Shown: positions 17,705-26,793, numbered from the stretch's first letter. The stretch is 64,000 nt of DNA from Streptomyces sp. NBC_00344 (GCF_036088315.1 NZ_CP107996.1:4119001-4183000); one strand, 5' to 3'. The notes: a model not told the origin generated them from the letters alone. A program made the numbers and translations.

Positions 17705-20233
17705 CTACTCGGTCTTGATCGCTGTCAGCATGTTCAGCCGCGCGGCGCTGCGGGCCGGCCAGAGCGCGGCCAGCACCCCGACGAACGCGGCGAGCAGCAG
17801 GAAGATCCCGATCCGGTCCCACGGCATGACCATCGCGTAGTGCGGGATGCTCGACTTGATCGTCTGGCCGAGCGCCCAGGCGAGGAACGAGCCGAGACCG
17901 ATACCGATCACCGCGCCGAACACCGAGATCACCACGGCCTCGAGACGGATCATCCGCTTGACCTTGGCGCGGTCCAGGCCGATCGCCCGCAGCATGCCGA
18001 TCTCCTGCTGCCGTTCGAAGACCGACATCGCCAGGGTGTTGATGACCCCGAGCACCGCGATGATCAGGGCCATCGCGAGCAGCCCGTACATGATGTTCAG
18101 GGCGGTGTTGATGACGCCGCCGAACTGGTTGCGGATGTCCTGCTGGTTCATGACGGAGATGGCGGGGTTGTCACCCAGGGCGTTGACCAGTGCCTGCTCG
18201 TTGGCCTTGCCGCTGCCTCCGTCCATCTTCACGAAGATCTGCTGGATGTCCGGCTTCTTCTCGTGCGGGGCGAGCACCCGGGTGGAGGCGAGGACGGGGG
18301 AGAGCAGCTCGTTGTCCTCGTAGACCGCGCCGACGGTGAGTTCGCCCTTCTTGTCGTCCAGGTACGTCGCGGGCAGTTTGGTGCCTGGCTTCCAGCCCTG
18401 CTTGTCGGCGGTCTTCCTGGCGACCGCGATCTCTCCCTTGCCGAGGGTGTCCAGGGAACCGGAGACCGTGGTGAGGGTGAGTACCTGCTGGATGTCGCCG
18501 GGGGTGACACCGGAGACCGACTCGTCGTGGCCGCCGATGACGACCTGGCTGCCGCTCTGCGGCGATGCGGCGCTCACACCCTTGGCGTGGTGCAGCGCGG
18601 TGAGTGCCGAAGGAGCCAGGGACATGCCGTTGGCCATCTGGACCATGTAGTCGGCCTTGATGTTGTCCGTGGTCATGCGGTCCACGGCCTGGCTCATCGT
18701 GGCGCCGAGCACCGAGAGCCCGGTGACCAGGGTGAGCCCGATCGCCAGCGCGGAAGCGGTGGCCCCGGTGCGGCGCGGGTTGCGTACCGCGTTCTGGCCC
18801 GCCAGCTTGCCCGAGACCCCGAACACGCCGCGCAGCAGCGGCCGTACCAGCGCGATGACGGGGCGGGACAGCAACGGGATCAGCACGATCACGCCGACCA
18901 GTGTCAGGAAGGCTCCTGCCGCGATCATCATCCGGCCGTCGGACCCGGCCGCCGCTCCGGCGACGATCACGGCGGCGCCGAGCAGGGTGATGACTCCGCC
19001 GATGGAGTTGCGGACCACCAGGGTCTTGGTGGTCGCGGGCAGGTGGGCGCTGCCCATGGCCGCCACCGGCGGGATCTTCGCGGCCCTGCGGGCCGGCAGC
19101 CAGGCGGCCAGCATGGTGATCACCACGCCGACCGCGAACGCGGCCAGCGCGGTGGTGGGCGCCACGATCAGTGGACCGCCCGGCACCTTCGCACCGAAAG
19201 CGCCCATCGCGGAACGCAGCCCCACGGCGAGGCCGATACCGAGCGCGAAGCCGATCGCCGACGCGACCGCGCCGACCACCAGTGCCTCGGCGAGCACCGA
19301 GCGGGTGACCTGCTTGCGGGAGGCACCCACGGCACGCAGCAGCGCGAGTTCCCTGGTCCGCTGGGCGACCAGCATGGTGAAGGTGTTGGAGATCAGGAAG
19401 ATACCCACGAAGAGCGCGACACCGGCGAACGCGAGCAGCATCTGGCTGAGACCGGACATGCCCTTCTCGATCTGCCGGGCCTGGTCGTCGGCGAGCTGCT
19501 TGCCGGTCTGGGCATGGGCGTTCGACGGCAGGAGCGGCTTGACCTCGGTCAGAATCCGGTGGTCGGACGCGCCCGCGGCGGCGGCGACGTTGACGTCCTC
19601 GAAGTAGCCGGGCTCCAGATACAGCTTCTGGGCCACCGCCGTGTCGAAGAGCACCAGGCTGCCGCCCGCGCTGACCGAGCCGTCCTCGGTGTCGAAGATG
19701 CCGGCGAGCCTGAATTCCTGGACCGGGCCGTTGGTGGAGACCCGTACGGTGTCGCCGACCCGGTAGTGGCCCTTGTCGGCGGTGGCCCGGTCGAGGGCGA
19801 TGTCGCCGACCCGCAGGGGGCCCGTCCCGTCGGTGAAGGTGTACTGGCTGTCCTTGTCCTGCTTGCCGGGCGCGTAGTTGGCCCCGGTGTTGGACCAGCC
19901 GTTGCCGATCAGCTTGCCGTTGCGGTCCGCGACGCCGGCGAATCCCGAGACCCGTCCGGTCGCGGAGGAGACCCCGTCGAGACGCCGGATCTTCTCCAGG
20001 GTCTTCGAGCTGATGCCGGGGCTCTGCCGGGCGCCGCTGTCGTCGTTGTACGAGGTGACGGAGACCGCGACGTTGTCGTAGCTCTTCGCCGACTGGTTGC
20101 GGAAGGCGTGGCCGAGGGTGTCGGTGAAGACCAGGGTGCCGGAGACGAAGGCCACGCCGAGCATCACGGCGAGCAGGGTCATCAGCAGTCTGGCCTTGTG
20201 CGCGAGCACATTGCGCAAGGCGGTACGGAACAT
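17705..20233 (-). CDS. FtsX/MacB-type ABC transporter permease
   Basis: An 842-residue permease with two FtsX-like modules. One membrane helix near the N-terminus (about 15-38) is followed by a large extracytoplasmic domain (about 40-255) and three helices (about 258-380). Two more helices lie near 415-460, then a second helix-loop unit (490 onward) with another external domain (about 515-715) and a final helix triplet (about 718-835). RELALLRAVGASRKQV and QEIGMLRAIGLDRAKV are the cytoplasmic coupling motifs of each half. It pairs with the ATPase gene upstream. Substrates of such exporters include lipoproteins, peptides and antibiotics; this one cannot be assigned. Confidence 0.92.
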   Translation of the reverse strand: MFRTALRNVLAHKARLLMTLLAVMLGVAFVSGTLVFTDTLGHAFRNQSAKSYDNVAVSVTSYNDDSGARQSPGISSKTLEKIRRLDGVSSATGRVSGFAGVADRNGKLIGNGWSNTGANYAPGKQDKDSQYTFTDGTGPLRVGDIALDRATADKGHYRVGDTVRVSTNGPVQEFRLAGIFDTEDGSVSAGGSLVLFDTAVAQKLYLEPGYFEDVNVAAAAGASDHRILTEVKPLLPSNAHAQTGKQLADDQARQIEKGMSGLSQMLLAFAGVALFVGIFLISNTFTMLVAQRTRELALLRAVGASRKQVTRSVLAEALVVGAVASAIGFALGIGLAVGLRSAMGAFGAKVPGGPLIVAPTTALAAFAVGVVITMLAAWLPARRAAKIPPVAAMGSAHLPATTKTLVVRNSIGGVITLLGAAVIVAGAAAGSDGRMMIAAGAFLTLVGVIVLIPLLSRPVIALVRPLLRGVFGVSGKLAGQNAVRNPRRTGATASALAIGLTLVTGLSVLGATMSQAVDRMTTDNIKADYMVQMANGMSLAPSALTALHHAKGVSAASPQSGSQVVIGGHDESVSGVTPGDIQQVLTLTTVSGSLDTLGKGEIAVARKTADKQGWKPGTKLPATYLDDKKGELTVGAVYEDNELLSPVLASTRVLAPHEKKPDIQQIFVKMDGGSGKANEQALVNALGDNPAISVMNQQDIRNQFGGVINTALNIMYGLLAMALIIAVLGVINTLAMSVFERQQEIGMLRAIGLDRAKVKRMIRLEAVVISVFGAVIGIGLGSFLAWALGQTIKSSIPHYAMVMPWDRIGIFLLLAAFVGVLAALWPARSAARLNMLTAIKTE

Positions 20234-20314
20234 GGTGTTGTCAGTCCTGGAGTTGTCGGATGAGCCGTCGGGAGGCCGGCGGATACGCCTGCGGGGCAGC
20301 GGAGCGAGCCGGTG

Positions 20315-21085
20315 TCAGCTGGTCCGGCCGCGGGCGTCGAACTCCTTCATCCGGTCGAGTACGCCGTCTGCGGTGGGGGCCAGCATCTCGTCGACGATCC
20401 GGCCGTCGGCGAGGAAGATCACCCGGTCCGCGTAGGCGGCGGCCACCGGGTCATGGGTCACCATGACCACGGTCTGGCCCAGTTCCCGCACGGAGTTGCG
20501 CAGGAAGCCCAGTACCTCGGCGCCCGAGCGGGAGTCCAGGTTCCCGGTCGGTTCGTCACCGAAGATGATCTCCGGCTGGGAGGCCAGGGCGCGGGCCACC
20601 GCGACTCGCTGCTGCTGGCCGCCGGAGAGCTGGGTCGGCCGGTGGCTGAGCCGCTCCGCGAGGCCCACCATCTTGATCACCTCGGCCAGCCACGCCTTGT
20701 CGGGCTTGCGGCCCGCGATGTCCATCGGCAGCGTGATGTTCTCTGCCGCGGTCAGCGTGGGCAGCAGGTTGAACGCCTGGAATATGAAGCCGATCTTGTC
20801 CCGGCGCAGCTGTGTGAGCTGCTTGTCCTTGAGCGTCCCGAGCTCCGTCTCACCGATCCGTACGGAGCCGGAGCTGAACGTGTCCAGCCCCGCCACACAG
20901 TGCATCAGCGTCGACTTGCCCGAGCCGGACGGGCCCATGATCGCGGTGAACTCGCCCTGCCGGAAATCCACGGAGACCTGGTCGAGGGCGACGACCTTGG
21001 TCTCACCCTGCCCGTACACCTTGGACAGTTCGGTGGCGCGGGCGGCCACCGCGGTAGTGCGGCGAGCGGTGGTGGACGTGGTCAC
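20315..21085 (-). CDS. MacB/LolD-type ABC transporter ATP-binding protein
   Basis: A 256-residue ABC ATPase. Walker A GPSGSGKST, Q-loop FIFQAFNLLP, the signature LSGGQQQRVAVARAL, Walker B IIFGDEPTGNLDS and the H-loop MVTHDP are all intact. The DEPTGNLD form is typical of the MacB/LolD exporter group. GTG 21085 was chosen because AGGAG lies seven bases upstream; the frame is open for 150 more codons but this part has no family homology. The permease gene follows 81 bases downstream on the same strand. The pair should form a complete exporter. Confidence 0.93.
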   Translation of the reverse strand: MTTSTTARRTTAVAARATELSKVYGQGETKVVALDQVSVDFRQGEFTAIMGPSGSGKSTLMHCVAGLDTFSSGSVRIGETELGTLKDKQLTQLRRDKIGFIFQAFNLLPTLTAAENITLPMDIAGRKPDKAWLAEVIKMVGLAERLSHRPTQLSGGQQQRVAVARALASQPEIIFGDEPTGNLDSRSGAEVLGFLRNSVRELGQTVVMVTHDPVAAAYADRVIFLADGRIVDEMLAPTADGVLDRMKEFDARGRTS

Positions 21086-21745
21086 TGTGGGGCTCCTGTC
21101 AGGACGGTCGGGGACCGAGGTGCGATGGGACCCCTTCATCCTGTCCGTCGTCCCGCGCCGGGACGTCCCTCCGCGTGCCCGTTCCCGGGGCCCTCTTGAG
21201 GCTGACCGGGGAGCCCTCGTCTCCTCCTCCGGGATGACCCCGGCCCTGAGCCCCGGTCCGGGGTCGGGCCCTCCCGGGACCGGGACCGGCGTGGCGGACC
21301 CGTGCGCTGCCCCGCGCGGCCGGCGCCGGCCCGCGACCACCGGGCAGCAGGGAGCCGTCCCGTGCGGACGGCGAGGGGCCGGCCGGTACGCCGGGTCCCC
21401 TCCTGCTCCGGTCACCCTGACGCCGGACGGGAGCACCCACGTCCGGGTGACGGGCGAGGCCGCATCCCCGGCCCGGACGAGCAGGGGGACACCCCGGCGC
21501 GCTGTCGCGTCGGCGAAAGGGACCAGCATGTGGCGCGGGCGCACTGACCGGGCGTCGACTTTCCGTCAATCCCGCACCCCCGGGTACAGCGCGGTCACCG
21601 CGCGTGGCACGCGCCCATGGCAGTTCAGGGTGCTGACGGACCTTCAGGCATCAATAAAATAAGACAACATCGGGTTTTTATGCAGCAAGGCGGGGGCTGC
21701 GTCCCGATAGGCTCTGATCTACACGAATGCGGAGCCGCGCGCCTT
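21086..21745. other. Intergenic region between ABC exporter and bldA
   Basis: A 660-base stretch. The first 520 bases are very GC-rich with simple CCGGGACC-like repeats and no believable gene or hairpin with tail. From 21633 the base composition falls sharply (TAAAAT, GGGTTTTTATG), marking the bldA promoter region. The promoter of the ABC exporter should also lie here, but I could not place it. Confidence 0.5.
21633..21660 (+). promoter_or_regulatory. Predicted bldA promoter
   Basis: CTGACG (21633-21638) and TAAAAT (21655-21660) are 16 bases apart in a locally AT-rich patch, giving a start near 21667 and a 5' leader of about 79 bases on the tRNA precursor. A weaker alternative -10, TAGGCT, is at 21708. 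Which one is used cannot be told from sequence. Confidence 0.4.
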
Positions 21746-21828
21746 GCCCGGATGGTGGAATGCAGACACGGCGAGCTTAAACCTCGCTGCCCCTCGGGGG
21801 CGTACCGGTTCAAGTCCGGTTCCGGGCA
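21746..21828 (+). tRNA. bldA: tRNA-Leu (anticodon UAA), bldA
   Basis: A complete class II tRNA. The acceptor arms GCCCGGA and TCCGGGC pair perfectly, with discriminator A at 21828. The anticodon stem GCGAG/CTCGC holds the loop CTTAAAC, which gives anticodon UAA and decodes the UUA leucine codon. A variable arm (TGCCCCTCGGGGGCG) and the T arm with GGTTCAAGTCC follow. The terminal CCA is only partly encoded (CCT). In Streptomyces this rare tRNA is bldA, whose accumulation in older cultures allows translation of TTA-containing genes for development and secondary metabolism. Three TTA-containing genes are in this same window. Confidence 0.97.
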
Positions 21829-21937
21829 CCTCGCCGGATGCGTGCCCGAGTGGGGAAACCCGGGGCGGATCACGGCGCCCGCTGCGACCGAGGCGCCGCT
21901 CACCCAGCCGTACGGCTCGTCCTCCTGGACCATGGGC

Positions 21938-23083
21938 TCAGCCGGCGGCGGCCTGACCGCCCGTCATCTGCTCGACGAGGCGCCGTGTCGCGTCGGGACC
22001 GAAGCACAGCGCGAGGCTCTCGGCGGATTCGGCCGCGGCCTGTTCGCTGCGCGGGAACAGGGCCTGCTCGTACGCGGTGAGGGCTGCCTCGGTGTCGCCG
22101 GGGTGGGCGGCGATGGCGGCCGCGAGATCGGCACCGTCGAGCATGGCCAGGTTCGCGCCCTCGCCGGCGAACGGGGACATCAGATGGGCCGCGTCGCCCA
22201 GCAGCGTCACACCCGGTGTGCGCTCCCACCGGTGTCCGACGGGCAGGGCGTGGACCGGACGGGGGACCAGTGCGCCCTCGGCGTCGGCGATCAGCGCGCG
22301 CAGCCGCTCGTCCCAGCCGTCGAAGTGCTTCAGCAGGGCTCGCTTGGCCGCGCCGGTGTCGGTGAAGTCGATGGCGCGCAGCCAGTCGGCGGGAACCCTG
22401 AGAGCCGTGTAGGCGTGCAGGACGCCGTCACTCTCGACATGGGTGAGGAAGCCCTTCCCGTCGGCGAGCGCGAACATCATGCCTCCCCCGGCGAGTTCCG
22501 CGGCGCTCCGGTGGCGGGTGGCCGCGTCGGGCAGATCGGTCTCGACGAAGGAGATGCCGGTGTAGGCCGGCGCCGCGTCCGAGAGCAGCGGGCGGATCCT
22601 CGACCAGGCGCCGTCGGCGCCGATCAGCAGGTCCGTGGTGAAGGCGGTGCCGTCGGAGAGCGTGACCTCGTGGCGTCCGCCGCCCAGCGGGCGGGCGCCG
22701 TCGACCTTGGCGCCCCAGCGGATCGTGGTGCCGGGCAGGGAGTCGAGCAGGATGCGGCGCAGATCCTCGCGGTTCACCTCGGGACGGTCGCCCTGTTCGG
22801 TGTCGTCCCGCAGCCGGACCGTGCCGTCCTTGCCGACGATGCGCGTGGCCTCGCCCCCGGGATGGACGATCCCGCGGAACTCCTCGTAGAGGCCCGCGGC
22901 GCTGAGCGCGGCCTGGCCCGATTCCGCGTGGAGGTCCAGCATGCCGCCCTGGTCGCGGGCCGACGGTGAGGCGTCGAGGTCGTGGACGGCCGCCTCGATC
23001 CCATGGACGTGCAGGACACGGGCCAGGGTGAGGCCGCCGAGACCGGCGCCGACGACGGTGATGGGGTGGTGCTGTGAGGACAT
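21938..23083 (-). CDS. FAD-dependent monooxygenase (TetX/PHBH-like)
   Basis: A 381-residue group A flavin monooxygenase. The N-terminal dinucleotide fold is ITVVGAGLGGLTLARVL (about residues 7-23). The middle motif DLLIGADGAWSRIRPL binds FAD and NADPH, and GDAAHLMSPFAGEGANLAM near 295-313 binds the FAD ribityl chain. These are typical of enzymes that hydroxylate aromatic or polyketide compounds, including the tetracycline-inactivating TetX group. The ATG at 23083 is preferred to one six bases earlier because GGAG then has seven-base spacing. It lies downstream of a TetR gene on the same strand, so it is probably under that repressor and inducible by its ligand. Confidence 0.87.
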   Translation of the reverse strand: MSSQHHPITVVGAGLGGLTLARVLHVHGIEAAVHDLDASPSARDQGGMLDLHAESGQAALSAAGLYEEFRGIVHPGGEATRIVGKDGTVRLRDDTEQGDRPEVNREDLRRILLDSLPGTTIRWGAKVDGARPLGGGRHEVTLSDGTAFTTDLLIGADGAWSRIRPLLSDAAPAYTGISFVETDLPDAATRHRSAAELAGGGMMFALADGKGFLTHVESDGVLHAYTALRVPADWLRAIDFTDTGAAKRALLKHFDGWDERLRALIADAEGALVPRPVHALPVGHRWERTPGVTLLGDAAHLMSPFAGEGANLAMLDGADLAAAIAAHPGDTEAALTAYEQALFPRSEQAAAESAESLALCFGPDATRRLVEQMTGGQAAAG

Positions 23084-23193
23084 GGGCATGCTCCTTACGG
23101 CGTGGGGCGGTGGGCTGGTCGTCCGGTGCCGGCTCCGTCCGCTGCCGGTGTCTCCGGCAGCGGTTGCGTCTGCGGTCCGGTGATTCCGGTGGC

Positions 23194-23892
23194 TCACGTC
23201 CTGGTGTCCGGCGCCGGTGCCGCCTGCATTCCGCTGATCAGCACGTCGAAGCCCCAGGCCAGCCGGGCCCGGCCGGTGCCGGACAGCAGGCCGGCGCCGA
23301 GGGCGGCGATGTGCGGACGGCGCGCGTCGGACGCGCCGCGCAGCGCGGTGGTGAGCGCGTCCCAGTCGTCCTGGGCGCCGATGTCCTGGGCGCGGGACGA
23401 GTGCTCGGCCGCGTTCGTGGTGGCGAACTGCAACAGCATGTCGACCGCCCAGGCGGCTTTCCCCGGCGGGAAGCCGCCTTCGTCCAGCAGCGCGAGCACC
23501 GCCTCGACCAGATCGAGGTAGTGCTCCCCGGACGGCCGGGCCAGCAGTGCGGATCTGGCAAGCGCCGGGTGCTCGAACAGCACCTCGATGTACGAGGTGA
23601 GGATCCGCACCAGCCGGTCGCGCCACTCCCCGCCCGCCCCGGCCGGACTCAGATCGACCGCGCCGAGCAGTTCGTCGAGGACCGCCGCATGCAGCTCGGC
23701 GGTGTTGCGGACGTAGACGTAGAGCGAGGCCGGGCCGGTGTCGAGCTCCTGCGCCAGCCGGCGCATGGTCACCCGCTCGAGCCCCTCGGCCCGCATCAGA
23801 TCCACTGCGGTCGCGACGATGCCGCCCAGGGTCAGAGCCGGTTTGGCCGGCCGCTCGCGGCGGCTTCGCGGTGTGTTGGTGCCTGGTGTCAT
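23194..23892 (-). CDS. TetR/AcrR-family repressor
   Basis: A 232-residue TetR-family protein. The N-terminal helix-turn-helix (about residues 20-67) contains LTLGGIVATAVDLMRAEGLERVT and LDTGPASLYVYVRN. The larger C-terminal part is an all-helical ligand domain similar to the TetR C-terminal type. Two identical operators lie just upstream of its start, which points to autoregulation. The flavin monooxygenase gene follows 110 bases downstream, so repression of both by one dimer is likely. The ligand is unknown. Confidence 0.92.
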   Translation of the reverse strand: MTPGTNTPRSRRERPAKPALTLGGIVATAVDLMRAEGLERVTMRRLAQELDTGPASLYVYVRNTAELHAAVLDELLGAVDLSPAGAGGEWRDRLVRILTSYIEVLFEHPALARSALLARPSGEHYLDLVEAVLALLDEGGFPPGKAAWAVDMLLQFATTNAAEHSSRAQDIGAQDDWDALTTALRGASDARRPHIAALGAGLLSGTGRARLAWGFDVLISGMQAAPAPDTRT

Positions 23893-23902
23893 GTCACCAG
23901 AA

Positions 23903-23950
23903 TAGCGAACATGTTCGCTACGAACAACATCGTAACGAACATGTTCGTAG
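23903..23950. promoter_or_regulatory. Two TetR operators, CGAACATGTTCG
   Basis: The 12-bp palindrome CGAACATGTTCG occurs at 23906-23917 and 23936-23947, exactly 30 bases apart (about three helical turns). The first copy extends to a perfect 18-mer, TAGCGAACATGTTCGCTA. A half site TACGAACA lies between. The array starts 11 bases upstream of the tetR ATG. Confidence 0.82.
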
Positions 23951-24122
23951 CGAATGTCCGTTCCGGTGTCACTCGGTCAGGTCACTCACGGAAGCGCTAC
24001 GAGGCGGTCAGGTGGGCAGACGCCATAATGAGGAAAAGATCCTTCCTGGGCAGTAGAGCCATCGCTTTGCTGTCCCATTACTCTTGACGCGAGGCCACGC
24101 AGCGTGGCCACTGAGGAGTGAG

Positions 24123-24956
24123 ATGAGGAGCAGCAACCCGGTCTTCTCGCGACGGGGCTTCAGCCGCGACACCGGCTACGCGGGCTTCAACGCGGCGCCG
24201 CAGGCCGGGGGCCCAGCGGTAGGGACCAACCCGTACGCGACGAACCCGTACGCCACCGACCCGTACGCCCCTCCGGCGCCGCCGCGCAGCAACGCGATGA
24301 CGATGGACGACGTCGTCACCCGTACGGCCATCACGCTCGGCACTGTGGTGGTCGGCGCCGTCATCGCCTGGGCCGTCCTGCCGGTCTCCTCGACCAGCTA
24401 CGGCCTGGCCGTCGGGTCCGCACTGCTGGCGTTCGTGCTGGCCATGGTGCAGTCCTTCAAGCGCACCCCGGTGCCGGCGCTGATCCTCGGATACGCCTTC
24501 TTCGAGGGCATCTTCCTCGGCGTGATCAGCGAGATCTACAACTCCGCCTGGTCCGGCGCGCCCTTCCAGGCGGTGCTCGGCACCATGGCGGTCTCGGCCG
24601 CCACCCTGGTGGCGTACAAGCAGCGCTGGATTCGTGTCACCGCGCGGTATGCGCGGATCGGCATGACCATCGCGATCGCCTTCGTGATCGTGATGGTGGT
24701 CAATCTGCTGCTGGTCGTCACCGGCGTCGCCGACAACGGCGGCCTCCGCGGGTTCGGCCCGCTCGGTGCGCTCGTCGGGATCCTGGCGATTCTGATCGGC
24801 TGCTTCTTCCTGACGCTTGACTTCAAGCAGATCGAGGACGGCATCGCCTACGGCGCCCCGCGTGAGGAGTCCTGGCTGGCCGCTTTCGGGCTGACGATGG
24901 CTCTGGTCTGGATCTACCTGGAGATGCTGCGACTCGTCGCGATCCTGAACCGCTAG
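24123..24956 (+). CDS. Bax inhibitor-1/YccA family membrane protein
   Basis: A 277-residue BI-1-like integral membrane protein. The cytoplasmic N-terminus carries a short tandem repeat (NPYAT, NPYAT, DPYAP; about residues 37-51). Seven hydrophobic segments follow, with the family motif GYAFFEGIFLGVISEIY near 135. Length and topology match the bacterial YccA group, some of which act as calcium-leak channels or protease modulators; the role in Streptomyces is unknown. ATG 24123 is preceded by GAGGAG at five bases. It is followed by a strong bidirectional terminator. Confidence 0.9.
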   Translation: MRSSNPVFSRRGFSRDTGYAGFNAAPQAGGPAVGTNPYATNPYATDPYAPPAPPRSNAMTMDDVVTRTAITLGTVVVGAVIAWAVLPVSSTSYGLAVGSALLAFVLAMVQSFKRTPVPALILGYAFFEGIFLGVISEIYNSAWSGAPFQAVLGTMAVSAATLVAYKQRWIRVTARYARIGMTIAIAFVIVMVVNLLLVVTGVADNGGLRGFGPLGALVGILAILIGCFFLTLDFKQIEDGIAYGAPREESWLAAFGLTMALVWIYLEMLRLVAILNR

Positions 24957-24978
24957 TTCGTCTGCGAGACATGTGCGT

Positions 24979-25010
24979 GCAGGGCCCGCCCCCATCGGGG
25001 CGGGCCCTGC
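24979..25010. terminator. Bidirectional terminator between BI-1 and DUF4287 genes
   Basis: GCAGGGCCCGCCCC (24979-24992) pairs perfectly with GGGGCGGGCCCTGC (24997-25010) around a four-base loop, CATC. It lies between two convergent genes. Confidence 0.82.
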
Positions 25011-25092
25011 GGTGTGTCCGGGGAGGCGTCCGGACAGCGCTTCGCCCCGCGGGCCGTGGCCGGGCGGGGCGAAGCGCCGTCGTGCGCGGGCC

Positions 25093-25323
25093 TCAGGCCA
25101 GCCGTCGCGCGGCACGCCTCAGGTCGTACTCGTGGATGATCGCTTTGGCGTGGCCGTACGCCAGATGATGTTCCGTTCTCAGCCAGGTGACCTTCTCGTC
25201 GAAGCGGACGAGTGCGGGTCCTTCGTCGACGGCGTGGAGCCAGTCGGATACTTCACGCCCTGTGCATTGGGGAATGCGGGAGAGCAGATTGCGATGGGTC
25301 TCTTCGGAGAAGACTTGGGACAT
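25093..25323 (-). CDS. DUF4287 small protein
   Basis: A 76-residue protein of the DUF4287 family. It is recognised by the C-terminal pattern VTWLRTEHHLAYGHAKAIIHEY (a variant of LRxxHxLGHGHANAIV) after a short helical SEETHRNLLSRIPQCTGREVSDW segment. The function is unknown. In other genomes the domain is often found alone or joined to DUF5655. The ATG at 25323 is used; no operon partner is present. Confidence 0.75.
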   Translation of the reverse strand: MSQVFSEETHRNLLSRIPQCTGREVSDWLHAVDEGPALVRFDEKVTWLRTEHHLAYGHAKAIIHEYDLRRAARRLA

Positions 25324-25397
25324 CGGCGCCTCCGGAGGCGTTGCGCTGAGTCGGCCGTAGACCGTCCTTCACTGCACCGTGCCTGAGCGCAGGCTCG

Positions 25398-25428
25398 TTG
25401 GCAACAGGCAGGGACGGGCGCGTAGGGT
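25398..25428 (+). promoter_or_regulatory. Promoter of a leaderless gene
   Basis: TTGGCA (25398-25403) and TAGGGT (25423-25428) are 19 bases apart. The GTG start codon at 25435 is six bases after the -10 box, where transcription should begin, and no ribosome site is present. Confidence 0.5.
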
Positions 25429-25434
25429 CGCGGC

Positions 25435-25752
25435 GTGCTTGATACGACCCCCCTCACCACCGCAGTGAGCCGTTTCGCGGACCGGCTGAGGTCCGCCCCG
25501 CAGAGCCGGCTGAACCGTGGCGCCGCCGCCGAGGGCCTTGCGCTGGCCAGGGAACTCTCCCTGCGGGCGCAGCTGCTGGAGGACCCGGACGCCGATCGGC
25601 GGGTCATGCCGGACGCCGGGATATTCGCCGTCGCCGATCAACTCGTGGTCGCGGGCAACGACTTGGCCGAGGAATTGCGGACGGCCTCGTCCGCAGAGCT
25701 GGACGAGGCCGTGAAGATCGTTGAAGCGGCTGCCGTCGAGTCGGGGGTGTGA
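25435..25752 (+). CDS. Conserved hypothetical protein, leaderless
   Basis: A 105-residue soluble, mostly helical protein with no domain I recognise. It has Ala/Leu/Glu-rich segments such as RGAAAEGLALARELSLRAQLLED and ADQLVVAGNDLAEELRTAS, spaced like amphipathic helices. No membrane segments, cysteines or metal motifs are visible. Codon use is typical of real genes (GC-rich third positions). It begins with GTG at the expected transcription start, which supports a leaderless mRNA. It is divergent from the DUF4287 gene by about 110 bases. Confidence 0.7.
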   Translation: MLDTTPLTTAVSRFADRLRSAPQSRLNRGAAAEGLALARELSLRAQLLEDPDADRRVMPDAGIFAVADQLVVAGNDLAEELRTASSAELDEAVKIVEAAAVESGV

Positions 25753-25812
25753 CGGCGGGAGGCGTGGCGCGGCGGGGGTGGGCCGCGCGGCAGCCGGGGC
25801 GGACCGTGCGGG

Positions 25813-26661
25813 TCAGAGCGAGGCTATGACCCGGTCGGCGAGAATGTAGACGTTCTCCTCGCCGCAGGTGAAGGTCAGTGCGAACGCGCCGGAGATGCCG
25901 GAACCGCCCAGCAGGACCGGGGTCTCACCCAGACGTAGGGCCTCGGCGAGGCGTTCCGCCGTCTCCCGGTGGCCCGGGGTCATGCAGAGGGTGGTGCCGT
26001 CCGTGAAGACATACACATCGAGTGTGCCCAGCGGGCCGGGGCGCACGTCGGACAGCGCGGTGCGGGTCTCCGCCAGCGCTTCGAGGCGGGTGACCATGCG
26101 TTCGTGGTCGGTCACCACGGGCGTCTGCACCGGCACGAAGTCCGGATGCGAGGGGTGCCTGCGGCGCGCGGCGGCGAGGTCGGCGCTCTCCGGGGCGTAG
26201 TCCTCCGCGGCGGGCTCGTCGTCCGGCTCGCCGGCCGGCTCGACCGCGGGCTCCAGCTCCGGGCCGAAGCTCATGTCGAAGCCCGCGTCGACTCCCGTGA
26301 AGTCCGTCTGGCGCGGCATGAAGAACGCCGCGTCCTCGCCGAGACCGGCCAGGCCGCCCAGCAGCGACGGGGCATCCGCCGCGTCACGGGACTCCTGCGC
26401 GGCCCAGAAGGCCCGCGCCTCCGCCAGTTCGCGTTCTCGTTCCTCGGCCAGCGCTTCGGCGACCGCGGCGCGTATCTCAGCGGCCGGAGTCTCCCGCGCG
26501 GCGGGCACGGTGACGCCCCGGGCGCCGCCCTGCCTGGCGAGCAGATCGTCGCGCAGCGCGGTGATCTGGCGGCGCAGGCCATGGACGGCGTACAGGGACG
26601 CGGCGCCGACGGCCGTGGCGGCGGCCGTCGTCAGCAGCAGGGCAATAGACAAGGCGCTCAC
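25813..26661 (-). CDS. Membrane-anchored coiled-coil protein of unknown function
   Basis: A 282-residue protein that I do not recognise by family. One N-terminal membrane segment (about residues 4-26) is followed by a predicted coiled coil (about 30-95) rich in Ala, Glu and Arg. An acidic Glu/Pro-rich stretch comes next (about 130-165), then a compact C-terminal alpha/beta domain (about 190-282) with TLDVYVFTDGTTLCMTPGH. The start is GTG 26661 with GGGAG upstream. It appears to be a Streptomyces-type conserved protein. A lone gene between the DUF-like gene and thiolase gives no clue to the role. Confidence 0.75.
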   Translation of the reverse strand: MSALSIALLLTTAAATAVGAASLYAVHGLRRQITALRDDLLARQGGARGVTVPAARETPAAEIRAAVAEALAEERERELAEARAFWAAQESRDAADAPSLLGGLAGLGEDAAFFMPRQTDFTGVDAGFDMSFGPELEPAVEPAGEPDDEPAAEDYAPESADLAAARRRHPSHPDFVPVQTPVVTDHERMVTRLEALAETRTALSDVRPGPLGTLDVYVFTDGTTLCMTPGHRETAERLAEALRLGETPVLLGGSGISGAFALTFTCGEENVYILADRVIASL

Positions 26662-26793
26662 TGACTTACTCCCGGATTCAATCGTTCCCCGACTTACTAC
26701 ATCAGCTTGTCGTGAGAGTGCTCCCGCTGTCAGTGCATTACGTCACGAATTGGACAGGTCTTTGGGCCTGATGTTTAGCGCTGAAACCGCTGC

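Noticed and set aside
17840..20263. Open frame of 807 codons on the plus strand
   Set aside because: It is exactly antisense to the ABC permease gene and its product is rich in Arg, Gly, His and Asp without domains.
21086..21544. N-terminal extension of the ABC ATPase gene
   Set aside because: The frame is open, but it has no family homology and no ribosome site, and the GTG at 21085 has both.
21829..21937. A second tRNA directly after bldA (sequence resembling GTGCCCGAGTGGGG)
   Set aside because: It resembles the D-arm of a class II tRNA but has no acceptor, anticodon or T arm.
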